This document shows, piece after piece, positions 53,486 through 63,834 of a stretch of DNA of 64,000 nt. The stretch is from positions 930,001 to 994,000 of the forward strand of contig JAGTXO010000006.1 of the NCBI GenBank assembly GCA_019448385.1, in the 5' to 3' direction. This stretch comes from Diacronema lutheri. Its lineage: Eukaryota; Haptophyta; Pavlovophyceae; Pavlovales; Pavlovaceae. Both the position numbers and the translations under genes were made by a program. The notes under the pieces were generated by a model. That model had not been told where the DNA came from. It saw only the letters and a program-made list of their open reading frames with translations, and ran no database searches. Every line of letters starts with the position of its first letter. Positions within the stretch are counted from its first letter, which is position 1.

Positions 53486-55396
53486 ATGGCGCCCAAGATG
53501 GCGCGCGTGCGCGTGGAGATGTGCGCAGAGTACAGCGCGCTCTGCGTGCACCCGCGCGTGCTGCTGCCGCTCGACGCGGCGTGGCAGTGCGTCGGCGATC
53601 TCATCATCGCTGCGCTCGGCGCGATGCAGGCGTCGGCCGAGCTGGCCGACCAGCTTGCGCTCTGCGTGTGCGGCGACTATGCGATCGCCGACGCGCAACC
53701 CGTCGGCGTGCTGCGCGACGACGAGGAGTGTGTGCTGCGACGCTACGGCTTCCACCTCGCGCCGACGGTCGGTGCGCTCACGCCCACCGCGGCTCATCTC
53801 CCGCTCGCCGCGCGCCCGCCGCTGCGCTCCGAGGTGGGCGGCGGGGACGCGGCGGGCGCGCCCGCGCGCGCCGAGGACGGCCGGCGCGCGCGCAAGCGCA
53901 AGCGCCGGGTTCTTGCGAGCGCGCCCGCCTCGGAGGGCGCGCCGACCAGCGCAGACGACGCTGCGTACGACGCCCGCCCGTCGCGGCCGCCTTGCCCGCC
54001 GCAGCCACCGCCCGCGGGCGGCGACGGCGCGAACTGCGCCGCACATGCCACAATGAGCAAGCGCGCGCAAAAGCACGCGCGCAAGCAGCAGCGCGCGCTG
54101 GGCGCGGCGAGCGCGGCGCCACCTGGCGCAGCACTGGCCGTCGATCTACCCACTCCCGCCGCCCGCCCCCGGCTCGGCGCACTGAGCGCCCAACCGTCGG
54201 GTGGGACGCGCGCGGCACGTGATGTGCATACGCCTCCCACGCACACGCGCTTCGATGCGGAGCTGGTGGAGGCCCCTGGTTCGCCGGCACGGCCGCCGAG
54301 CGCGAACGCGGCCGCCGTGTGCGCCGTATGTGCCGCGCCGTCGTCCGCGCCCGCGCTGCTTCGGCCGAGCGCAGCCGCGGCCGTGCCAAGCCCAGCCGCG
54401 CGGCTGGCCGGCGCGCAGCCCGCGTGGCCGCAGTTCCTACCGGTACCGCTCGCGCTGCCTATGCTGCCGACCGGCTGCTCGCCGCCCGCGCTCGGCCGCG
54501 GCCGCGGCGCGCTCGCGATCGCCGCGTTCGCCGCGTCGGCCGCGCGCGGCACGCCGCCTGCACGCTCGTCGCCCGCGGCAGGCGCTCGGCTGCCGGACGC
54601 GCATGGGCCGCCGCCGCCGCCGCCGCCGCCGTCGTCGTCGTCGCTCCTGCCACCGCCCGGCCCGCGCTCCAGCTGCGAAGTACTCCACCCGCTCGCGCGC
54701 GCGCCGCGCGCTGGCGAGCGCATCGCGTTTCGCGCGGCGGTGCGCGCGCTCGCGCACGGCGGTCTGCCCGCGCTTTCTGCGTACAAGGAGGCATTCGTCG
54801 AGGCGGTGGCGGGGAAGGTGCTCACGCTGAGCGGGCGTGCAGCCGAGCTTGCCGAGCTTCGCGCGGGCGACGCGGACGACGAGGCTGCGGCGGCGGCCGA
54901 CGCGGATGACAGCGGCGACGGCGCGCGTGCGCAGGGCGTCAACGCGCTCAGTCGGCAGGGCGCGCCCATTCGCGTCGACGTGTACGCACATGACCTCTTC
55001 GACGTGCGGCTGCTTGGCGGGTCGCACCCGCTACGCGGCGCGGCCGCGGCGCCGGCGCCGGCGCCGGCCGCCGACGCGGCGAGCCACTCGCCAGCGGCGG
55101 CCGCCGCGCCGCGAGCCGCACGACCGAGCTACGACAAGCGCGCGTCAATCCGTGCGCAGCTCGAGTACTACTTCTCCGAGCGCAACCTGCGAGCGGATGA
55201 ATTCATGCGCGGGCAGGTTGGTGCGTCGGGCGAGGGGTACGTGCCGCTCGCACTCCTCGGCAGCTTCTCGCGAATCGCGCGGCTCGGGCTCGCCGAGGCG
55301 GAGCTCGCGGCGGCGGTGCGCGGCTCCGAGCTGCTCGAGCTGAGCGCCGACGAGGCAGCGGTACGCACGCGCCTGCCCGTCGCGCTCACCTGCTGA
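53486..55396 (+). CDS. Coilin-like protein with C-terminal La motif
   Basis: A 636-residue intronless frame. Residues ~5-88 resemble the coilin N-terminal ubiquitin-like self-association domain: VRVEM, a hydrophobic strand, [44 protein letters not shown] basic cluster RRARKRKRR near 133 fits a nuclear signal. Residues ~395-510 resemble the coilin Tudor-like domain: [59 protein letters not shown]. Residues ~551-628 form a La motif: [49 protein letters not shown]. Coilin scaffolds Cajal bodies; La motifs bind RNA, typically 3' ends. I know of no coilin with a La motif. The La assignment is strong, the coilin assignment moderate. Confidence 0.75.
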   Translation: MAPKMARVRVEMCAEYSALCVHPRVLLPLDAAWQCVGDLIIAALGAMQASAELADQLALCVCGDYAIADAQPVGVLRDDEECVLRRYGFHLAPTVGALTPTAAHLPLAARPPLRSEVGGGDAAGAPARAEDGRRARKRKRRVLASAPASEGAPTSADDAAYDARPSRPPCPPQPPPAGGDGANCAAHATMSKRAQKHARKQQRALGAASAAPPGAALAVDLPTPAARPRLGALSAQPSGGTRAARDVHTPPTHTRFDAELVEAPGSPARPPSANAAAVCAVCAAPSSAPALLRPSAAAAVPSPAARLAGAQPAWPQFLPVPLALPMLPTGCSPPALGRGRGALAIAAFAASAARGTPPARSSPAAGARLPDAHGPPPPPPPPSSSSLLPPPGPRSSCEVLHPLARAPRAGERIAFRAAVRALAHGGLPALSAYKEAFVEAVAGKVLTLSGRAAELAELRAGDADDEAAAAADADDSGDGARAQGVNALSRQGAPIRVDVYAHDLFDVRLLGGSHPLRGAAAAPAPAPAADAASHSPAAAAAPRAARPSYDKRASIRAQLEYYFSERNLRADEFMRGQVGASGEGYVPLALLGSFSRIARLGLAEAELAAAVRGSELLELSADEAAVRTRLPVALTC

Positions 55397-55427
55397 GGCG
55401 CCGACGCTGTCACGCCGGCCAGCGGGG

Positions 55428-55443
55428 AAGCGTCGTTAGTAAG
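55428..55443 (-). repeat. TACTAACGACGCTT motif, inverted copy
   Basis: AAGCGTCGTTAGTAAG, the reverse complement of the motif seen at 41,941, 44,999 and 45,637, 31 bp after the coilin-like stop. Confidence 0.7.
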
Positions 55444-55502
55444 AATTTCCCACGTGGTCGCCATTGTGACTTACAGTCGACGGGCTTCCAGAGCTTCGAG
55501 CG

Positions 55503-57341
55503 ATGCGCGCCACGCTCGTGTGCGCGTCATCAGCGCTTCTCGGTGCGCGCGTGGTGCGGCGCCACCGTCCGATCGGCGCGAGTGGCCAGAGCATGGCTGG
55601 GGCGCGCGCGCGCGCGCTCTCCGTTGCCGTTGGCGCACGCGCCCAGCTGTCGCGCGCTCGCGCAAGACGCAGCGCGCGCGTGCGTCGCGCGACGTGACAG
55701 CGCGCGCGTGCGTCGCGCTGACGTTGTCACACGTCGCACCGCATGCGTGCCGTGCGCCGTCTGCGCAGCGCTGTGCGCGCCGGCACAGCTGCACGCCTTC
55801 TCATGGGGCGTGAGCTCGGTTGCGCGCGGCAGCCGACCGGCCCGAGTAGGGCCCCACGTCGCCGTGGCGACGAGCGGCCGCTCGCGCGTCGCGCTGATGG
55901 CTGCGGACTACTACCAGACGCTCGGCGTTGGGCGCAGCGCGGACGAGCGGGAGCTCAAGACGGCGTACCGCAAGCTGGCGCGGCAGTACCACCCGGACGT
56001 GAACCCGTCGGAGACGGCAAAGGAGCGGTTCCAGGAGATCAACAACGCGTACGAGATCCTCTCCAATCCGGAGATGCGCGCGCGATACGATCAGTTTGGC
56101 GAGGCCGGCGTCAAGAGCGGCGGGATGGGCGGAGGCGGCGGCGGGCCGGGCGTGGACTTTGACCTTGGCGACATCTTTGAGAGCTTCTTTGGTGGCGGTG
56201 GAGGCGGACCCGGCCGCGGTCGCCGGCCTCGTGGGCCGCCGCAGGGTGCGCGGTCGCGCGCGGCGCGTGCGGAGCGGTCGCGCGCGCACAAAGCAAAACG
56301 GCGCGCAGCGCCCGCCATTCGCAGCTCACCGCAACGCCGCGCCACGCGCCACGCGCAGGCGAGGACCTGCGCTTCGACCTCGAGATTGACTTTAAGACGG
56401 CCGTCTTTGGCGGCGAGCGCTCCGTGCGCGTCAACCACCTCGAGGTGCGCATGCGCGGCGTGCGCGCCGCGTGCGCCTCGCGCCGCCCGCGACGGGCGGC
56501 TGAGGCGCGCGCGTGCGCGCTGCGCTCTGCCTTCCGCCCGCGCCGCGCGCGCCGCGCGCGCAGACATGCACGACGTGCTCCGGCTCGGGCGTCAAGCCGG
56601 GCGCCAAGGTGAGCACGTGCAGCACGTGCGGCGGCACGGGCGTCGTGACGCAGGTCGTCTCGACCATCCTCGGCCGTATGCAGCAGCAGACGGTGTGCCC
56701 GACGTGCGGCGGCACGGGGCAGCAGGTGGAGGCGTACTGCGGCTCGTGCGATGGGCGTGGCGTCGTGCAGCGCGCCAAAACGCTCAAGGTGAACATTCCA
56801 AAGGGCATCGACTCGGGCCAGAGGCTGCGCGTGCGCGCGGAGGGCAACGCGGCGCCCAAGGGCGGGCAGCCGGGCGACTTGTACGTCTTCATCACGGTAC
56901 AGGACGACAAGCAGTTCCGGCGCGAGGGCATCGACATCTACACGGACCTCGCCGTCTCATACATTGACGCGATCCTCGGCAGGAGGGTCAAGGTGCCGAC
57001 CATTGACGGCGAGGTTGAGATCGAGCTGCCCGCCGGCACGCAGCCGGGCACGACGCTGCGCATCGAGGGCAAGGGCGTGCCCAAGCTCAACTCGCCCGAC
57101 ACGCGAGGCAACCAGTTCATCAAGGTGATTGTCACGATCCCAAGGAAGCTCACGAAGCAGGTGCGCCGCGAGAGCCCCGCCGCGACGGGAGCGCGGCGCC
57201 TGCCTTCTTGCGCGCGCTCTCTGCGTGCGCTCGCCCATGCCCACGCCTCGTGTGCCGCCCGCCGCCCGCCGCCCGCTTCCCGCCGCGCAGGAGCGCGACG
57301 CGGTCATCCAGCTTGACGAGCTCGCGAGGCAACCACGCTGA
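55503..57341 (+). CDS. DnaJ (type I HSP40) with bipartite plastid-type leader
   Basis: Five exons, 55503..55542, 55769..56245, 56359..56444, 56564..57160 and 57291..57341, give 416 residues; all four donors are GTGCG. After splicing, the leader reads [20 protein letters not shown], then [20 protein letters not shown]: a signal peptide, a cleavage site before Phe, and a basic Ser-rich transit stretch. The J domain follows ([17 protein letters not shown], with HPD in [10 protein letters not shown]), a Gly/Phe-rich linker, four CxxCxGxG zinc motifs ([32 protein letters not shown]) and the C-terminal substrate-binding domain. It is an HSP70 co-chaperone. Location is inferred from the leader alone. 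Confidence 0.93.
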
Positions 57342-57602
57342 TCGTCGTCGCGCGGGTTCGGCAGGCCGTAGGGCCGAGCAGGCCGTGGGTGAGTGACGGA
57401 CGCGCGCTGTGAACCGGTCTGTGCGCGGTTCGCAGCGGCGCGCAGAGCGCTGCGCGACGAGGCGCGGAGGGCAGGCGCAACTCGGGCAGCACGGCCCCGG
57501 CCCAGGTCAGGGCGATTCTGGATCCAGCAACAAAGAGTCCACTCTGTACAGCTGACCCAGGTCCACGCTGGGACCCCCGTCACCGTTGCGCATTTTATTG
57601 AG

Positions 57603-60088
57603 TCAGCCGGTGAAGAGGCACGGCTGTCGCGTCACCTTGCGGTCGTCGACCACATCGGGGAGGCTCTGGTCGTGCGTCTCCGCCTTGAGCCGCGTCATGA
57701 AGGCTGGCCGCGCCATGTACTGCCGTAGCAGCTGGCAGCGGGTCGTGCCGTCCACACGCGAGCCTGGCGCGCGGGAGACGAGACGCACCGCCGACGGCGC
57801 GCGCCGTCGCGGCGTGAGCGGCGCGCGCAGCTCGGTGCACGCGCGGCGCGCAGCGCGCGGCGCGCACTCTCGAGCTTGACGTCCCACGCGTCGACGGGCA
57901 GGATCGGCTCGATCTTGTTGGTGCCGAGCACCTCCTTGCACGGCCGCTTGCCCACGCCCACCTCGTGCGCCGCGACCATCAGGTCGCGCGCGATCGCGGG
58001 CGAGACGACCGAGTCGGACAGGTAGTCGGCGTGCGACGTGATGAAGTGCCGCTGCCACTGCGCGGACGTTTGCAGCAGCCCGCTCGCGCGCATGCCGATC
58101 AGCTTCATATAGCGGTGCACCTCCGCCCTGCGACGGCGGGAGGCGGCGGCGCGGGCGCGCCGCAGCCGCCGCGCCGTGAGCGACCCGCGCGGCGCGCAGC
58201 GCACGCAGCGCGGCACGCGCGCGCCGTCGGCGCGCGGCGCCGTCGGCGCGAGGGGCGGCGCCCGGACTGACCGGACTGACGCCGACGCGCTGATCGAGTC
58301 GATGTACGCGCCGACGATCGGGAGCAGGCCTGGGAAGTAGTCGCCCTTCCCGTTGAGCACCTCGGCGAGGCTCATCTCCTCCACGTCGAGCGAGCGCTGG
58401 AACTGCGTGCACCCCGGTGTCGCGGGGCTGTCCTCGTCGCGCGGCGCGCGCTCGCCGTCGGCAGCGGCGCGCAGCGCGGCCGGGTTGACGAGGTGCTTGC
58501 GGAAGTAAAACTTTTGCGTGCTGACCGCGTCGCGCGCGTGCGCGCGGCGCATATTCTCGTCGACGCGCGAGACGGGCACGAGCAAGTCGAGGTCAAAGGA
58601 GAGGATCGCGCGGGTGAGCAGCATCACCACGTTCGTGAACGCCGCGTTCTCAAAGTCGGTCAGCTGCACCTCCATCGGGCGGAACTCCGTGCGCCAGCCA
58701 ATCGGCGAGCCCATCGCGGGCGGCGGCTTCCATCGCACCGAGTTCCAGTTGGTCGACTGCAGCGACTCAAAGTGCTCGGTCTGCTCGGCGTCGGACGCGG
58801 CGATGCGCTCGCGGAAGAGCACGAGGGGGTCGCGCGAAAAGTTGTACGCGATGTGCTGCGTGAGCGCCTCGTCGAGGCCGGCGGCGCGGAGCTGCGCGGC
58901 GATCTCTTCGTCCACCTCGCATTCCAGGTCGTTGAGCGCGAGAATCGGGTTGCGCTCGCCGCGCAGCCGCGCGACCGGGCAGTCGTAAATGAAATGCGAG
59001 ATGGACGCGTACCGCGACTTTGCAAAGCGGCGCACGCCTGCGCCGGCGAGCTCGGGCTGCTCGGCGCCAGGCGGGACGGGCGTGCCGTCGGCATGCCGCT
59101 CGGCCGGCGTGCGGTCGTCCACCGCCTGCGAGATCGCCGCCCACCGCACGTCCGTGTCGACGAGCCTGCCGCGGAAAGTGGGTGTCGCCGCAGTGAGCGC
59201 GAGGAAAATGGGTGCCAAAACGGCGAGCTGGTCGGTGAGGAAGCGCGACTCGTGCACGTCGCGCGCCTGGAAAGTGACCTGCAGGCAACAGCTGCCCATC
59301 CCGTACGCCATCGCGTCGCCGCGCACCGTCGGCTGCGGAGCCGCCGCCGCGCCGTCCGCCGCACCGTCCGGCGCGCCGTCCGCGCGCGCCGTCGGCGGCG
59401 CCTCGTAGGGCGGCGGCGGTGGCGATTTGAACTCGGGCGTGCAAATGTCGCGGAAGAGCGGCACGCGCACCTCAACCGTACCGTCGCCGCGCCGCTCGCG
59501 GATGTTCGCGGTGAGCGTGCGCATGCGCGGGTGCGGGTTGATCACGTCGTCGGGCACCGACTCGGATCGTGCGACCGGGCCCATCGTCGGCGCGGGCGGG
59601 TGCGCGAAGTCGCCGACGCCCATCAGCGGAAAGGTCGGCACCGTCGGGATGATCTCGTTCGGTTCGAGCATCGAGAGCAGCCGTTGCCGGCGTAGCCTCA
59701 TCGACCGCTCGACGCGCAGCATCTCCGTCGCGTACGAGCCAAACGGCTCGCGCGGCGTGGCCTCGACCATCCAGCGGCCGTACTCGGCGTGCCACGCACA
59801 GCCATCGTAGCGGCTCGGATCCGTGCCCTCCGACTCGACGAGCTTATCCAGCAGCTCGGGCGCGCGTAGCGATAGCTTGACCGTCCGCGCCGCGTCGGCC
59901 GGCTCGCCGTCGAGCCGCATCAGGTGGTACTCGATCTCGTCACCCCAGAGCAGCTCGCGGCCGACGGCGTGCTCGACGCTTCGGTAAAGCGCGATGAACT
60001 GCGCCACGCCGCGCCGCCGGATCTCGCGCAGGTGCGGCTTCGACTCAGCCCACGACATGGGCTCGCCGACGAGGTGCAACGGCGCCAT
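57603..60088 (-). CDS. GCLC: Glutamate-cysteine ligase catalytic subunit
   Basis: Exons 60088..58281, 58127..57868 and 57763..57603 give 742 residues. Introns (153 and 104 bp) start GTCAGT and GTGCGC. Family landmarks in order: LLWGDEIEYHLMRLD, GRWMVEATP, the YGMGSCCLQVTFQARD block, DCPVARLRGERNPI, GWRTEFRPMEVQLTDFENAA, and a C-terminal YLSDSVVSPAIARDLM and PILPVDAWD. This is the animal/fungal-type (group 2) enzyme, not the plant-type one. It makes gamma-glutamylcysteine, the first and limiting step of glutathione synthesis, in the cytosol. No modifier subunit gene is in the window. Confidence 0.97.
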
Positions 60089-60377
60089 CGGCGACTAGGT
60101 AGTCCGCCGAGGCCGCGGTTGAACCCCGGACTCTTGCTTTCTATAAAAGATTTTAAATTTGTTTTCTGGGCCAACTGCGTGCAAAGGTTACAACAGTCAA
60201 CAGGGCCGAACGTAGCGAGCGAAAGAGCGCGCGCAACGAAGGTCCACAAAGTCAGGGCGACGATCCTGTGATCATCGCGATTCTGCTTCTAGCGAGGGGT
60301 GGCAGGGGCCCACCGCGCGTCGCCGAGCGCGCGCGCGCGCGTGCGATCGCCCTCGCAGGGCAACTGCCTCAGGCGCC
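60089..60377. other. Spacer between GCLC and beta-helix gene with repeat copy
   Basis: Holds an AT-rich patch (TTTCTATAAAAGATTTTAAA, 60140-60160) and copy C of the dispersed repeat (60200-60275). Both flanking genes are on the minus strand, so the patch lies in the GCLC promoter region. Confidence 0.6.
60200..60275 (+). repeat. Dispersed repeat family, copy C
   Basis: GTCAACAGGGCCGAACGTAG, CGAGCGAAAGAGCGCGCGCA, ACGAAGG and AAGTCAGGGCGACGATCCTG align with copies A and B; the GGCTCGAC segment is absent. Confidence 0.75.
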
Positions 60378-62123
60378 TCAGCGGCGCGCAGCGCGCGCGG
60401 CCGAGAGCGCGGCGACGAGCGCGACGATCACGACGGCCGCCGCGGCGAGCGCGAGCGCGGTGGCTGAGCCGCGCTCGGCGCCGCTCGGCTCGGACTTGGG
60501 CGCGCGCTCGCGTGTGAGCATCCCCGCGTCGCAGCCGCGCGGCATCCCGCACTGCTGGCTGCAGCACCGGCATGCGCAGACCGCGACATTCGCGCCCTGC
60601 GGGTCGACGAGCGCGGGCGGGTGAGCCGCGCACTTGTTCATGCCCCAGAGCGAGCAGCGGTGGCGGATGCACATGCTGCAGTCCATGTGCATGCCGGGAA
60701 TCAAGCTGCCCGCCGACGTCGTCGCCGCCCCGCTTGGCGTCGGCGGCGTTGCGACGCTCTGCGTGCGGAAAGCCGTTGCGGGCGCGCACCAGTCCATCAG
60801 ATCGTCGTCCGTGCACGTCGTCCCCGCCTGGCCCGCCGGCGCGCTCTCGTCTGTGCCGCAGTTCACATTCATCGGGTCGCCCGACAACGTCGAGCCGTCG
60901 ACCGCGCAGCTGGCGCCGCTGTTGTAGCCAAAGCTGGTCGAGGTGATCGTCAGCGCGGAGGGTTCCATGTCGGTGTGCCCGTTCAGGTACACCGCGTTGC
61001 CCTTCCCGCCCGCCGTGTTGTGCTCAAAGTCGCACGATGACGCAACGACAATCAACTGGTTGCCACCGATCATGGCGAGCGCGCCGCCGTCCGTCTCAGC
61101 GACGTTCGTTTCGAAGAGGCAGCCGGTGAACGTGACGGGTGACAGCGGGTCGTAGAATGCGACCGCGCCGCCGCTCGCCGCGGCCTTGTTCCCAACAAAG
61201 TCCACGTTGGCGAACCGCGCGCGGCCCTGGCTGAGCATGACGCCGCCGCCGTCACCAATCCCGCCGCTCGGCACCGCGACGTTGTGGGCAAAGATGGTGC
61301 CGCCCTTGACGTCGAGGTACTGCGTGTTGAATGACTCGGCCACCAGCATCCCGCCGCCCTCCTCCGTCGCCGTGTTGGAACGGAACGCGCAGCCGTCGAT
61401 CGTCATCGCAGTCTCGACGACCTGCACCATGAGCGCGCCGCCCTTGGCTGCCGTGTTCGACTCGAAGGTGCACGCGCGCAGCGTGATAGGCGAAAACTCG
61501 GCAGGCACGTGCTCGAGCATTATCGCGCCTCCGCCCGTCGAAGCCGTGTTCTGGCTGAACGAGCAGCCCGTCGCGGTGAAGTGGCCATCGTCGACGTGCA
61601 ACGCGCCGCCAAACGGGCCAAACGCGACGTTGCGCGTGAACGTGCACGCGTCGAGCACGAGCGTGGCGTCGGTGCGCACTGCGATCGCGCCGCCCTCGAA
61701 CGCCAAGTTGCCGTTGAAATCGCAGCTCGTCGCCGTGAGCTTGGCGCCGGTGCCGCCGACGTACACCGCGCCGCCGGCCGAGTCCGGGCTGGCGGCTGCG
61801 TTCGGATTGGCGATGATGGGGCCCTGGAAGGTGATGCGCTCGAGCGTCACGTCGGCGCCGTCGCCGCTCACGTGGAGCATCGAGAACGGCGCGGGGCAGT
61901 CCGTGCACTTGATGGTCACGCCCGCCTGGCCGATGAGCCACGCCGTCTTGCCCACGATCTGCATCGGCTGCGTGAGCTCATACGTGCCAGCGGCGAACTC
62001 GATCGTCGTGCCCGAAACGAGAGTGTCTATCGCGGTCGCGAGCTGCGCGCTCGATGAGACGCTCACTATCGCCGCATCTGCGACCGCGAGCGCGAGCGAA
62101 AGGAAAAAGCCGCGCCGTGCCAT
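60378..62123 (-). CDS. Secreted right-handed beta-helix protein with C-terminal membrane anchor
   Basis: A 581-residue intronless frame from the ATG at 62123. It has a signal peptide (GFFLSLALAVADAA), then ~15 short coils with the recurrent pattern xFxxNxAxxGGAxxV (for example FNGNLAFEGGAIAV, FTRNVAFGPFGGALHV, FSQNTASTGGGAIML, FESNTAAKGGALMV, FVGNKAAASGGAVAF, FETNVAETDGGALAM). These are the same repeats as in chlamydial polymorphic membrane proteins and many algal surface proteins. A Cys-rich segment (DCSMCIRHRCSLW, CACRCCSQQCGMPRGC) and a C-terminal hydrophobic helix (ALALAAAAVVIVALVAALSA) follow. Likely a cell-surface adhesin or wall protein; no catalytic residues were recognised. Confidence 0.88.
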   Translation of the reverse strand: MARRGFFLSLALAVADAAIVSVSSSAQLATAIDTLVSGTTIEFAAGTYELTQPMQIVGKTAWLIGQAGVTIKCTDCPAPFSMLHVSGDGADVTLERITFQGPIIANPNAAASPDSAGGAVYVGGTGAKLTATSCDFNGNLAFEGGAIAVRTDATLVLDACTFTRNVAFGPFGGALHVDDGHFTATGCSFSQNTASTGGGAIMLEHVPAEFSPITLRACTFESNTAAKGGALMVQVVETAMTIDGCAFRSNTATEEGGGMLVAESFNTQYLDVKGGTIFAHNVAVPSGGIGDGGGVMLSQGRARFANVDFVGNKAAASGGAVAFYDPLSPVTFTGCLFETNVAETDGGALAMIGGNQLIVVASSCDFEHNTAGGKGNAVYLNGHTDMEPSALTITSTSFGYNSGASCAVDGSTLSGDPMNVNCGTDESAPAGQAGTTCTDDDLMDWCAPATAFRTQSVATPPTPSGAATTSAGSLIPGMHMDCSMCIRHRCSLWGMNKCAAHPPALVDPQGANVAVCACRCCSQQCGMPRGCDAGMLTRERAPKSEPSGAERGSATALALAAAAVVIVALVAALSAARAARR

Positions 62124-62299
62124 CGACCCAGAACTCCCGATCTCCGGAGGTGGGGATCGGCAATCTCACTTTTCAAGTTTTCACAAGGGCTGCTGCATCT
62201 TAAAAGCTTTTAACCCTTTTTTGGTAGCAGACGCAACGGGCGAAACGTGCCGCGTGGCAGGCGTGCCGCGTGCGTCATCCGCGCCGTCACAGGCTGCAA

Positions 62300-62300
<1 letters not shown>

Positions 62301-62363
<63 letters not shown>
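62301..62363 (+). repeat. 63-bp poly-C tract
   Basis: The longest homopolymer in the window, unbroken. It lies 180 bp upstream of the beta-helix start codon in a stretch (62124..62480) with no gene. A TTAAAAGCTTTTAA palindrome lies near 62,200. Confidence 0.95.
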
Positions 62364-62479
62364 AGCTCGAATCCTCGGTACCGAGCGACTCGCCCGTGCC
62401 GGCACGCGCGGCGCCTGGCGCGCGGCGGATGGGGCTCGGCGCTGCGCGCAACGGCATGGTCGCGCCGCGCTTGCAGCGT

Positions 62480-63140
62480 TTTCAGCGCGGCCATGCGCAC
62501 CCCAAGCGTTGCGCCGCCTGCATCTTCCGTCCCTTCACACGCGACGCCTCGTCGTCGGCAGAAGCTTCCGTCGCCGCACCTGCCGTTGGACCCGACGGTC
62601 CTGACCATCTGCGCCGCGACTGCAAACTTCGCGGGCACGCCGCCACGCAAGGATTTGCTCGCGTTGAAGCGCCAAGAACGGAATCATGGAACATAGACTG
62701 GCGGCGTAGGCCATTGTGAACCATCATGTCGCCGCCGGCTAGGGCGTCATGGCGCCGTTCGCGCCGCGCGATCCGGCGCGGCACGCGCCCACCGTGCGCG
62801 GCGCGCGTGGCGCGCCCACGCGTGCGAGTGACGCAACCCCGTTGGGCCCATGCGCGCGTCGGGCAAAGCATCGCAAAGATGCCAAAGGTGCCCAGCACGA
62901 TCAGCGCGGCAAGTACGGCTCGTCGCGCTTGATCGCGCCGCGCACACGGCTGATCGCGCCGGAGAGTGACACGCCAGATGCACGCTCCCACGCCCAGCTC
63001 CTCCAAGACTGCGCCGATTCGTCGCCGTCGCGGCTGTGCTCCTGGTCGATCCAGCTGTTCGTGTGCTCCCACACTCGGCTCTCGAAGCCCTGCAGCTCGT
63101 GCACGGCGCGCTTGTACATGTGCGCGACGGCCTCGGGCAT
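62480..63140 (-). CDS. Uncertain multi-exon gene for a small membrane protein
   Basis: Three minus-strand segments look coding but sit in different frames: MPEAVAHMYKRAVHELQGFE... from an ATG at 63140; a membrane-helix segment LAALIVLGTFGIFAMLC near 62,900; and AYAASLCSMIPFLALQREQI... near 62,700-62,600, which ends at a CAG|GTGCGG donor-like string. I could not find splice sites that join them cleanly, and no family is recognised. The putative start is head to head with the zinc-finger gene (190 bp). Confidence 0.28.
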
Positions 63141-63330
63141 GTTGTCAAACGTCGGCGGCGTTTGTGATGCTCTTCACGGAAAAGTCTTCGTTCCCGCCAG
63201 CCCCCGAAACCGCCAGCAACTTTAAATTGGTTAAAACCTGTTTGGACTGTTACACGTGCTCAACGGCAGCACGGCCGCCGACGCGACGGTTGCGGCCGCC
63301 GGCCGGCACCAACGCGGGCTTGCGGTGCGC

Positions 63331-63834
63331 ATGAACCTCGCGCAGCGCGCGTCCAAGTCGGGCATGACGTGCGTTGACCTCGGCGCGCCGAGCGCGCCCG
63401 CGCCGCCGGGGACGGCAGCCGCGCACACTTTTGACACCACCGTCGCGGTGGGCGCGAGCGATGTGCTCAACTGGTGCCACCAATGCAAGGAGCGAAAGCG
63501 CGTCTCGCAGTGCACAAATGAGCATCCGCGTTGCCGCCGACGCTACTGTGAGGCGTGCCTGCGCACCAATTATGGCGAACGGATTGCCGACGTGCTCCGG
63601 CTCTCCACGTGGGCCTGCCCGTGCTGCCGCTCGCTCTGCGTCTGTGCCGCGTGCAAGCGCCGGAAAGACGCGCTCGTCGCCTCGACGCTCGCCGCGGCGC
63701 GCGCGCTGCGTCAGCAGGAAGGCGTGACACCGGCCGATGGGCTCGACTACCGGCCGCCTCCTTTGCCCCTCCCGCCACCGCGCAAGCCCACGCTGCGCAT
63801 GCCGTATAACTGTGCCAAATGCGGCTTGCCCAAG
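63331..63834 (+). CDS. CDCA7-type (zf-4CXXC_R1) zinc-finger protein, 3' part outside window
   Basis: The first exon runs from the ATG at 63331 to a donor at 63835 (AAG|GTGAGC). Around residues 50-115 it encodes WCHQCKERKRVSQC, CRRRYCEACLRTNYGER, STWACPCCRSLCVCAACKRRK. This is the four-CxxC RING-like zinc finger of the CDCA7/JMJD1-associated type, which binds DNA and, in CDCA7, recruits the chromatin remodeller HELLS. A Pro-rich linker and a further CxxC (CAKCGLP) precede the splice site. The start could lie upstream at an unseen exon, since the frame is open to 63256 without an ATG. Confidence 0.82.

Noticed and set aside
60095-60130. GGGGTTCAACC string resembling a tRNA T-arm
   Set aside because: The flanks do not form a T stem, and no anticodon or D arm is present.
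61186-62604. Plus-strand frame with a long poly-Pro run
   Set aside because: Antisense to the beta-helix gene and then a read-through of the 63-bp C tract; no protein-like sequence.
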